Shown: one piece after another, positions 1 to 4,944 of the stretch | Layout of the letters: the number at the start of each line of letters is the position of its first letter | How positions within the stretch are numbered: position 1 is the first letter of the stretch | Assembly (NCBI GenBank): GCA_028702395.1 | Contig: JAQVOV010000074.1 | Span: forward strand, 1 to 7,630 | Origin: Candidatus Omnitrophota bacterium | Lineage (GTDB): Bacteria; Omnitrophota; Gorgyraeia; JABMRN01 | Direction of reading: 5' to 3' | Length of the DNA: 7,630 nucleotides | Notes under the pieces: generated by a model | The model's database searches: none | The model's input: the letters and a program-made list of their open reading frames with translations, nothing else | What the model was told of the DNA's origin: nothing | Position numbers and translations under genes: made by a program

Positions 1-161
1 ACACTTAAATTCTGCTCTTTTAAAAGTTCTTCTATCTTAGGCAAAAGAAGAGTAGAATGTCTTATTCCAACATCTTCATGAACAGATGCCAGTATATTTC
101 CCCCATCAGCTATTGCAACTGATAAATATTTTGATGTTGTATCAAATCCGAGTATTTTCAC
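1..161 (-). CDS. tsaB: TsaB (YeaZ), tRNA t6A synthesis scaffold protein, N-terminal part only
   Basis: This is the 5' end of a gene cut by the left edge; 53 codons are visible. The translation opens (V/M)KILGFDTTSKYLSVAIADGG and has an RHSTLLLP block at residues 34-41. The FDTTS strand near residue 6 and the RHSxxLLPxIxxLL helix are hallmarks of TsaB, the inactive ASKHA-fold partner of TsaD. TsaB helps TsaD and TsaE place threonylcarbamoyl on A37 of ANN-decoding tRNAs in the cytoplasm. The start is GTG at 159-161, with GGAG at 167-170 five bases upstream. Another in-frame GTG at 165-167 overlaps that GGAG and is less likely. It follows tsaE on the same strand, the usual order, but here a 187-base repeat-filled spacer separates them instead of an overlap. 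Family assignment is fairly sure; the rest of the protein is unseen. Confidence 0.85.
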   Translation of the reverse strand, partial: MKILGFDTTSKYLSVAIADGGNILASVHEDVGIRHSTLLLPKIEELLKEQNLS

Positions 162-175
162 CGTCACTCCGTTCC

Positions 176-359
176 AAGGTAAAAGGTAAAAGGTAAAAGT
201 AAAAAGTAAAGAAATCTAATTTCCTTTGTGATATCTTATTTAAAAACTCTATTTAGAACGTTCCATTAACTCGGAGCTCGCTGCTCATTGCGCGTAGCTC
301 AATCCAGAACCTTCCGCCCTTTTTACTTTTTACTTTTTACTTTTTACTTTACTTTTTAA
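176..359. repeat. Compound intergenic repeat element A (tsaE-tsaB spacer)
   Basis: The spacer is almost wholly repetitive. The left arm (176-210) is five heptamers: AAGGTAA three times, then AAGTAAA twice. A middle array (267-301) is five degenerate heptamers with consensus NNGCTCN: TAACTCG, GAGCTCG, CTGCTCA, TTGCGCG, TAGCTCA. The right arm (320-347) is TTTTTAC four times, with a broken copy running to 359. Left and right arms are inverted relative to each other. Each of the two right-hand arrays is preceded by a copy of a shared motif: TTTAGAACGTTCCA at 252-265 and TCCAGAACCTTCCG at 303-316. The stop codon of tsaE (349-351) lies inside the right arm, and the left arm ends six bases beyond the tsaB Shine-Dalgarno sequence. 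The structure looks like two nested or tandem elements. Confidence 0.85.
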
Positions 360-771
360 TAGTAATTTTTCTCGTGTGCTCATCTACATGTTCCAAATAA
401 ACATCAACACGTTTATCAGGTAAAGCTTCTTCTATTTTATTTGCCCACTCAACAACTGATATGCCGTCTCCATAAAAATATTCTTTATACCCTATAGTTT
501 CAAGTTCTTCAATATCATTTAATCTATAAACATCAAAATGATACAATGGCATTATACCTTTTTGGTATTCTTTTATTATCACAAAAGTAGGACTATTCAC
601 ATGTCTATAATCCTTTATTCCAAGACCTTTAGCAATACCTTTGGTAAAAACAGTTTTTCCGGCACCAAGATCTCCTTTTAAAGCAATAACAGTCCCTGGT
701 AACAATGTTTTAACAAGTTTTTCACCTATTGAAAGTGTTTGTTCCAATGAACTTGATATAAATTCCTGCAT
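349..771 (-). CDS. tsaE: TsaE (YjeE), ATPase of tRNA threonylcarbamoyladenosine synthesis
   Basis: This is a complete 140-residue cytoplasmic P-loop protein of normal family length. Walker A is GDLGAGKT at 33-40, followed by VNSPTF at 58-63, HFDVYRL at 78-84 and an EWANKI block at 108-113; all are TsaE signatures. In the known bacterial pathway TsaE binds the TsaB-TsaD dimer and hydrolyses ATP to reset it between rounds of t6A37 formation. The start ATG (769-771) has a strong GAGGAG four bases upstream. The end is unusual: the last codons (Lys-Lys) and the TAA stop lie in the TTTTTAC heptamer array, so the repeat supplies the 3' end of the gene. Upstream on the strand is the channel gene, across a 293-base repeat spacer; downstream is tsaB. 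The assignment is firm. Confidence 0.95.
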   Translation of the reverse strand: MQEFISSSLEQTLSIGEKLVKTLLPGTVIALKGDLGAGKTVFTKGIAKGLGIKDYRHVNSPTFVIIKEYQKGIMPLYHFDVYRLNDIEELETIGYKEYFYGDGISVVEWANKIEEALPDKRVDVYLEHVDEHTRKITIKK

Positions 772-796
772 TTTTCTCCTCTATAACATTTAGAAA

Positions 797-824
797 CCAG
801 ATACCAGTGACCAGTGACCAGAAC
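797..824. repeat. Left heptamer arm of element B
   Basis: Four tandem heptamers read CCAGATA, CCAGTGA, CCAGTGA, CCAGAAC. They are the inverted, imperfect complement of the GGTCTCT array at 980-1056, so the two could form a long stem around the spacer core. The arm lies just upstream of the tsaE ribosome binding site. The sequence ATTTAG (789-794), which also borders the arms before metG, tatD and mtnA, stands next to it. Confidence 0.85.
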
Positions 825-891
825 AGTTTGTATCCGGTTATCTTAAAACATTTATCTTTATCTCTAAACATGAACTCCTAATATATTTCTA

Positions 892-931
892 TATCTTTGT
901 ATCTTTGTATCTTTGTATCTTTGTATCTTTG
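892..931. repeat. Tandem octamer TATCTTTG, five exact copies
   Basis: Five uninterrupted exact copies of TATCTTTG occupy 40 bases, with degenerate copies on both sides (TATTTCTA at 884-891 and TTTATTTG at 932-939). This is the only period-8 array in the window, and it sits in the core of element B, between the inverted heptamer arms. No complementary CAAAGATA array is seen nearby. Exact copies suggest recent expansion by slippage. Confidence 0.9.
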
Positions 932-957
932 TTTATTTGTTTTATTTTTATTGCTTT

Positions 958-976
958 TATCTTTAAATCAATTATC
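958..976. repeat. 19-base core block shared, inverted, with element D
   Basis: The block TATCTTTAAATCAATTATC is the exact reverse complement of 3919-3937. It ends three bases before the GGTCTCT array. A diverged direct-orientation copy lies in element D at 3956-3975. Exact identity over 19 bases between two spacers about 3 kb apart marks B and D as copies of one element family. Confidence 0.9.
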
Positions 977-979
977 TCT

Positions 980-1056
980 GGTCTCTGGTTTCTGGTCTCT
1001 GGTCTCTGGTCTCTGGTTTCTGGTCTCTGGTCTCTGGTCTCTGGTTTCTGGTCTCT
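980..1056. repeat. Right heptamer arm of element B: GGTCTCT x11 with 28-base higher-order period
   Basis: Eleven heptamers run without interruption. Units 2, 6 and 10 are GGTTTCT and the other eight are GGTCTCT, so the array also has a 28-base (four-unit) period and probably grew by duplication of four-unit blocks. It is inverted relative to the CCAGTGA arm at 797-824. It begins just after the stop codon of the channel gene in transcription order. This is the longest arm in the window. Confidence 0.95.
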
Positions 1057-1064
1057 AAGTCCTA

Positions 1065-1745
1065 TTAACTCTTCCTCTCCAAATGATGCGCTATGTGTAA
1101 ACCGATCAATCTTGCTATAAAAACACCAATAAACATCTGCCCTGTAACAGCTTCAAAGCTTGTCAGCATTTTAACACCCTGTGAAACAGGTGTTATATCT
1201 CCATAACCAAGTGTAGTAAGAGTAGTAAAACTTAAATATACAAAATCAAAGGCTTGTAATGAAGTTGGCATAAATGCCAGAGGCATATAGATATCTATTA
1301 AATGATAAATAAACGACCAAAAAATACCAAGCAAAAGATATATTGATATACCACCTTTAATAGTATCACCTGTAACCTTTTTATCTGCAAAAAGTCCTTT
1401 TGTAAGAAATATTATGGCTATAAACATAAATAACGCATACAGAAAATATACTATAAACTGGGAAATATTTTCAATATGAACAATAAGATCATATTGAACA
1501 GCTAATTCTACTAGATAAAGGAATAGTGCCATTATCAATACCACCCTGAATACATTCTTATTCACTGTTGTGATCTTTATGATAAGCAAGATACTTACCA
1601 AAAACAAAAAAGATACTGCTGAATATATAATAGCCAAGCTCCCTGCAAAAGGTGCTAGAACAAGTGCTAATATCAGTATGCCCAAAAGATGATTATATTT
1701 ATTCGGGATATATGTTTCAAGGAAATATTTTTTTAGTCTATTCAT
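1065..1745 (-). CDS. Six-TM potassium-channel-family membrane protein
   Basis: This 226-residue inner-membrane protein has hydrophobic segments near residues 20-38, 41-57, 65-83, 97-115, 131-151 and 192-216. Before the last segment lie a pore helix and the selectivity-filter sequence TTLGYGDITP (177-186). That arrangement fits a 2-TM pore (Ion_trans_2 type) preceded by four helices. The fourth helix has no regular arginine series, so voltage sensing by an S4 is not supported, and no cytoplasmic RCK/TrkA domain follows the last helix. The likely role is passive K+ conduction; the ion is inferred from the GYGD filter. The start ATG (1743-1745) has TGGAG six bases upstream. The gene interrupts the usual thiL-tsaE neighbourhood with no obvious functional link. 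The end is a double stop (TAA TAG) right before the heptamer array. Confidence 0.85.
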   Translation of the reverse strand: MNRLKKYFLETYIPNKYNHLLGILILALVLAPFAGSLAIIYSAVSFLFLVSILLIIKITTVNKNVFRVVLIMALFLYLVELAVQYDLIVHIENISQFIVYFLYALFMFIAIIFLTKGLFADKKVTGDTIKGGISIYLLLGIFWSFIYHLIDIYMPLAFMPTSLQAFDFVYLSFTTLTTLGYGDITPVSQGVKMLTSFEAVTGQMFIGVFIARLIGLHIAHHLERKS

Positions 1746-1758
1746 TTTTGTCTCCAGT

Positions 1759-1914
1759 TATGTCGTATGTCGTTAAAAGTTTAACGCGGTTTTCTTGTTT
1801 ATCAAGAGTCTAAGCCTTACTTTTTCAAGAAAATTTTATTTTAGTCTCTTTTTAGAACGTTCCACTACGAAATACGATATACGATATACGATATACGAAA
1901 TACGACCTGCGATA
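1759..1914. repeat. Intergenic repeat element C (thiL-channel spacer)
   Basis: The left arm (1759-1772) is TATGTCG twice. The right arm (1866-1914) is seven heptamers: TACGAAA, TACGATA three times, TACGAAA, TACGACC, TGCGATA. The arms are inverted: the reverse complement of TATGTCG, read in register, is CGACATA against CGATATA and CGAAATA. The core ends in TTTAGAACGTTCCA at 1851-1864, one base before the right arm. A small stem TTTTC/GAAAA lies in the core. The element fills the gap from just after the thiL stop to just before the ribosome site of the channel gene, so it could sit in the mRNA as a hairpin. It lacks a convincing stem plus T-run for intrinsic termination. Confidence 0.85.
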
Positions 1915-1930
1915 TGCTAAAAACTATTCT

Positions 1931-2827
1931 CTATCTCTTTATATGTTCATACCCTTTAGGTTTTATCTTTGTCTTTTTGCCTGATCTCTCAACCATCCAA
2001 AGACCATGCTTTTCTTCTAAAATTTCGCCTATATTATACACTTTTATTTTATTGTTTTCACTTAAATATTTTTCAATCTTACCAGCCTCTATTTTCCCCA
2101 CTGTGAACAATAGCTCAAAATCCTCCCCATAACTGCAGGCATCATCAAAAGAGTTAGGCTTTCTTGATACAGGGATCTTATCTTTATATAATAGACACCC
2201 CTTTTTACTTGCAGCGCATAACCTAGTCATATCCATATAAAGTCCATCGGAAATATCCATCATTGAATTGATCTTGAATTTACTTGATAAAACTTGGGAT
2301 TCCTTTAATTTAGGAATAAAAGATAAATGTTTTTCTTTTCCGTAACCTAAGACACCCGTAATAAAAACTATATCTCCTAGTTTTGCACCACTTCGATAAA
2401 CAACCTTTTTTTTATCAACTTCCCCTATTATGGAAACATCTATGACCATTTTTTCAGATGCACATGTATCTCCGCCAACAATTGTGACGTTAAATTTATC
2501 ACATATTTTCTTTATACCATTAAATATCCTTTTCCTATAAGATAAACTTTTATTTTTCGTCAAACCAGCTGAGACTGTAACATATTTCGGTACTCCTGCC
2601 ATAGCAGCAATATCACTAATATTTACAGCAACAGCTTTCCATCCGATCTTCTCAGGCGCATCATCTGCTTTAAAATGAACATCTTCAACTATCATGTCTG
2701 ACGCATATAAGAGATATTTATCTTTTGTGAAAGGCAAAACAGCTGTGTCATCGCCTATACCTTTAATAATACCTTTTTTACAAGGAATCATTTTTTCTAG
2801 ATCTTTTATAAATTTTATTTCTTTCAT
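1931..2827 (-). CDS. thiL: ThiL, thiamine-monophosphate kinase
   Basis: ThiL phosphorylates thiamine monophosphate with ATP to give the cofactor thiamine diphosphate, the last step of the pathway, in the cytoplasm. The family landmarks appear in order: GIGDDTAVL at 23-31, SDMIVEDVHF at 43-52, IGWKAVAVNISDIAAM at 61-76, VGGDT at 117-121, MDISDGL at 190-196 and YGEDFELLFT at 233-242. At 298 residues it is somewhat shorter than the E. coli enzyme; the stretch between the GYG turn and MDISDGL (162-190) seems shortened. The ATG at 2825-2827 is one base past the mtnA stop and has no clear Shine-Dalgarno sequence, so translation is probably coupled to mtnA. Its usual partners tsaE and tsaB follow, but with a channel gene in between. 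Confidence in the family is high. Confidence 0.95.
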   Translation of the reverse strand: MKEIKFIKDLEKMIPCKKGIIKGIGDDTAVLPFTKDKYLLYASDMIVEDVHFKADDAPEKIGWKAVAVNISDIAAMAGVPKYVTVSAGLTKNKSLSYRKRIFNGIKKICDKFNVTIVGGDTCASEKMVIDVSIIGEVDKKKVVYRSGAKLGDIVFITGVLGYGKEKHLSFIPKLKESQVLSSKFKINSMMDISDGLYMDMTRLCAASKKGCLLYKDKIPVSRKPNSFDDACSYGEDFELLFTVGKIEAGKIEKYLSENNKIKVYNIGEILEEKHGLWMVERSGKKTKIKPKGYEHIKR

Positions 2828-2828
2828 T

Positions 2829-3866
2829 TTATTTGCAATGCTTTATGATTTTATTTTTACAAGGATATGTAATAATGCCTTTTTCAGTAATAATACCAGT
2901 AATAAGTTCATGTGGAGTCACATCAAAAGAAGGGTTGTACACTTTAATATTTTTAGGTGCTGTAATTCTGCCGCCAAAAGAAATTACTTCTTCTTTGCCG
3001 CGCTCTTCTATTACAATATCTTTCCCTGACTTTAATGAAAGATCAAAAGTCGAGATAGGCGCTGCAATATAAAATGGTATTTTATGATACTTGCATAGAA
3101 CTGCAAGATTATATGTTCCAATTTTATTGGCAGTATCTCCATTAACTGCTATTCGATCAGCCCCTGTAATAACTTTATCTATTTTACCAGATTTCATCAA
3201 AGATGCTGCCATATTATCACATATCAAAGTTGCTTTTATTTTTGCGTTCACAAGTTCCCATGCAGTAAGTCTAGCTCCCTGCAAAACAGGTCTTGTTTCA
3301 TCAACAAATACACTGAAATCCACACCTTTTTTCTTTGCAATATACATAGGCGCCAAAGCTGTTCCAAAATCTGCTGTTGCTAATGCTCCTGCATTACAAT
3401 GTGTTAAAAGTGTATCACCTTTTTTTATAAGAGAAGCTCCGTTTTGTCCAATTTTTCGGCATATAAGTTTATCCTGTTCTAAAATGTTCTTAGCTTCTTT
3501 TAAAAGAATTGTTTTTATCTTTTCAACAGGATTATCAATATTATCATAAGCACACTCTAACATAGTCTCTATTGCCCAAAAAAGATTTCTTGCCGTAGGT
3601 CTTGAACTTCCCAAATGATCCCCAACTTTTTCTAAACTTTTACAGAACAGTTCTACACTTTTTGTATTTATTGCTCTAGCTCCAATATACATACCAAATG
3701 CACCTGTAACTCCGATAGCAGGAGCACCTCTTACTTTAAGTTTTTTTATTGCCTCAAAAACCTGCTTTGTGTTCTTACAGGTAATATACTTTAATTGCCC
3801 GGGCAGTAACCGTTGGTCTATAAGTCTTAGCGAATTATTCTTCCATTCAACTGTGTTAACTGGCAT
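2829..3866 (-). CDS. mtnA: MtnA, S-methyl-5-thioribose-1-phosphate isomerase
   Basis: This 345-residue enzyme of the eIF2B-alpha/MtnA fold converts 5-methylthioribose-1-phosphate to the ribulose form, either in methionine salvage or in a shunt that disposes of methylthioadenosine. Motifs, numbered from the chosen ATG, are RGAPAIG at 47-53, THCNAGALAT at 155-164 with the catalytic Cys at 157, DETRPxLQGARLTAWEL at 189-205, GADRIAxNGDTANKIGT at 235-251 with the catalytic Asp at 237, and NPSFDVTP near the end. An in-frame GTG at 3870-3872 is possible, but it overlaps the AAAGGAG at 3872-3878, whereas the ATG at 3864-3866 lies five bases from it; the ATG is therefore the start. No other salvage gene is in the window. 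The gene is effectively joined to thiL. An archaeal-type ribose-1,5-bisphosphate isomerase is a less likely alternative. Confidence 0.93.
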   Translation of the reverse strand: MPVNTVEWKNNSLRLIDQRLLPGQLKYITCKNTKQVFEAIKKLKVRGAPAIGVTGAFGMYIGARAINTKSVELFCKSLEKVGDHLGSSRPTARNLFWAIETMLECAYDNIDNPVEKIKTILLKEAKNILEQDKLICRKIGQNGASLIKKGDTLLTHCNAGALATADFGTALAPMYIAKKKGVDFSVFVDETRPVLQGARLTAWELVNAKIKATLICDNMAASLMKSGKIDKVITGADRIAVNGDTANKIGTYNLAVLCKYHKIPFYIAAPISTFDLSLKSGKDIVIEERGKEEVISFGGRITAPKNIKVYNPSFDVTPHELITGIITEKGIITYPCKNKIIKHCK

Positions 3867-3871
3867 ATACA

Positions 3872-3878
3872 CTCCTTT
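3872..3878 (-). promoter_or_regulatory. Shine-Dalgarno AAAGGAG that fixes the mtnA start
   Basis: A seven-base AAAGGAG ends five bases before the ATG at 3864-3866. The competing upstream GTG shares its first base with the final G of this site, which leaves no room for initiation there. The same AAAGGAG core precedes metG and ricT, so it is the standard ribosome site of this genome. Confidence 0.85.
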
Positions 3879-3886
3879 GTAGCATT

Positions 3887-4024
3887 TAGTGACTAGTAAC
3901 TAGTGATTAGTGACTAGTGATAATTGATTTAAAGATACTTTGTTAAAAGCACATTTATCTTAAGATCAATTTATCCCTGCCTGCCGGCAGGCAGGCTAGT
4001 CACTAGTTTCTAGTCTCTAGTCAC
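3887..4024. repeat. Intergenic repeat element D: nested inverted repeats (tatD-mtnA spacer)
   Basis: The left arm (3887-3921) is five heptamers: TAGTGAC, TAGTAAC, TAGTGAT, TAGTGAC, TAGTGAT. The right arm (3996-4023) is CTAGTCA, CTAGTTT, CTAGTCT, CTAGTCA. Comparing 3889-3917 with the reverse complement of 3996-4024 gives 24 matches in 29 positions. Inside them is a second inverted pair: GATAATTGATTTAAAGATA (3919-3937) against TATCTTAAGATCAATTTATC (3956-3975). The whole spacer could therefore fold into one long hairpin with a loop around 3938-3955. The inner left block is the exact reverse complement of 958-976 in element B. The right arm supplies the tatD stop codon, and the left arm ends nine bases before the mtnA ribosome site. 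Confidence 0.92.
3976..3995. repeat. 20-base perfect palindrome, copy 1
   Basis: CCTGCCTGCCGGCAGGCAGG is a perfect palindrome, GC-rich against an AT-rich background, and directly abuts the CTAGTCA arm of element D. It recurs identically at 6648-6667. In RNA it would give an eight-pair stem with a CCGG loop, but no T-run follows on either strand, so an intrinsic terminator is not supported. I recall similar palindromes being common in candidate-phylum genomes, but I cannot confirm that here. Confidence 0.95.
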
Positions 4025-4812
4025 GAACTACTATTAACTCGTTTATTCATCCCAAAAAACCTTATCGCATTTTCTGTTGTTCGGGATTCTATTTCCTCTT
4101 GAGAGATTTTTAAAAGCTCTGATAAAAATGCAACTAAATGTACAAGATTTGCAGGCTCATTACGTTTTCCACGCAAAGCTTGAGGAGCAAGAAAAGGTGC
4201 ATCTGTTTCAAGCATTAACCTGTCCATTGGAACATATTTAAGAACATCTCTTAAAGGTTCTGCTTTTTTATAAGTAACATTACATGTAAAAGATACATAC
4301 ATACTCATATCAAGGACTGTTCTTAAAAAGTCTTTTCCCCCGGAAAAACAATGTATAACAGCATTGATATTATTGCCTAATTCATTTTTCATTATCTCAA
4401 TTGTGTCATCCAGCGAATCTCGAGTATGCACGACTAAAGGAAGTTCTGAGAGTTTACCCATATGCAGGAATTTAACAAAAACTTCTTTTTGCTCTTTTTT
4501 AGGTGATAAATTCCTGAAATAATCAAGCCCTATCTCGCCTATAGCAACTATCTTTTTTTTATCTTTTAAAAGCTCTTTTATTTTATTGTAATCTGCCGTT
4601 GTAACATCTTTGGCATCGTGAGGATGTATCCCTAATGTGTAAAAAACATTTTCGTATTTTGAACTAAGCTCTTTTCCGTTATAACAACCCTCTAAAGATG
4701 ATGCTACATTTATCAAATACTGCACATTGTTCTTTTTTGCATTATCAATAACATTATCAAGATCATCTTTAAAGTCAGGAAAATCCAAGTGGCAGTGTGT
4801 GTCTATTATCAT
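4021..4812 (-). CDS. tatD: TatD-family metal-dependent DNase
   Basis: This 263-residue TIM-barrel amidohydrolase-fold protein has normal family length. The metal ligands are visible: HCH near residues 6-8 (opening MIIDTHCHLDF), the Glu of IGEIGLDYFR near 95, VVHTRDS near 130, the His of HCFSGG near 155 and the Asp of LETDAPFLAP near 205. The family comprises cytoplasmic Mg-dependent 3'-5' exonucleases or deoxyribonucleases linked to DNA repair and degradation; the exact substrate is not set by sequence. The ATG at 4810-4812 has AAAGGA a few bases upstream. The position after metG is a conserved pairing. The C-terminal tail (RVNSSS after the FFGMNK end) and the TGA stop run into the CTAGTCA array, suggesting the repeat replaced the native end of the gene. 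Confidence 0.93.
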   Translation of the reverse strand: MIIDTHCHLDFPDFKDDLDNVIDNAKKNNVQYLINVASSLEGCYNGKELSSKYENVFYTLGIHPHDAKDVTTADYNKIKELLKDKKKIVAIGEIGLDYFRNLSPKKEQKEVFVKFLHMGKLSELPLVVHTRDSLDDTIEIMKNELGNNINAVIHCFSGGKDFLRTVLDMSMYVSFTCNVTYKKAEPLRDVLKYVPMDRLMLETDAPFLAPQALRGKRNEPANLVHLVAFLSELLKISQEEIESRTTENAIRFFGMNKRVNSSS

Positions 4813-4829
4813 TCTATCCTTTATATATT

Positions 4830-4937
4830 TAGTGTCTGTGTCCGTTTCTGTGTCTGCTAGTGAAGGTTCTAAACATCGTTTTCAAAAAACTTTTTCAGGA
4901 CATTCCACCACTGACACTGACACACACACAGACACTA
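4830..4937. repeat. Intergenic repeat element E: hexamer arms (metG-tatD spacer)
   Basis: This spacer uses period 6 instead of 7. The left arm (4832-4855) is GTGTCT, GTGTCC, GTTTCT, GTGTCT. The right arm (4910-4933) is ACTGAC twice, ACACAC, ACAGAC. A perfect 12-base inverted pair, TAGTGTCTGTGT (4830-4841) with ACACAGACACTA (4926-4937), closes the element at its outer ends. In the core are GAAGGTTCTAAA (4862-4873), a small hairpin GTTTT/AAAAC (4878-4890), and TTCAGGACATTCCA (4894-4907), two bases from a perfect TTCAGAACGTTCCA. The right arm starts two bases after that motif. The element lies between the metG stop and the tatD ribosome site. Confidence 0.88.
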
Positions 4938-4944
4938 CCTACTG

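Noticed and set aside
980..1056. Possible CRISPR array
   Set aside because: Units are 7 bases in direct tandem with no spacers, and there are no cas genes.
905..1120. Plus-strand open frame with a repeating LVSGLWS protein
   Set aside because: It is an artefact of translating the TATCTTTG and GGTCTCT arrays, has no ribosome site, and runs into the antisense of the channel gene.
3091..3549. Plus-strand open frame of 152 codons
   Set aside because: It lies fully antisense to mtnA, whose motifs are all intact; the same holds for the frames at 1914-2132, 2694-3029, 2833-3072, 5323-5511 and 5372-5599 within or over real genes.
3870..3872. GTG as the start of mtnA
   Set aside because: It overlaps the last base of the AAAGGAG site; the ATG at 3864-3866 is correctly spaced.
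3976..3995. Palindrome as an intrinsic terminator for tatD
   Set aside because: The stem is GC-rich, but no run of U follows it in the direction of transcription; the same applies to copy 2.
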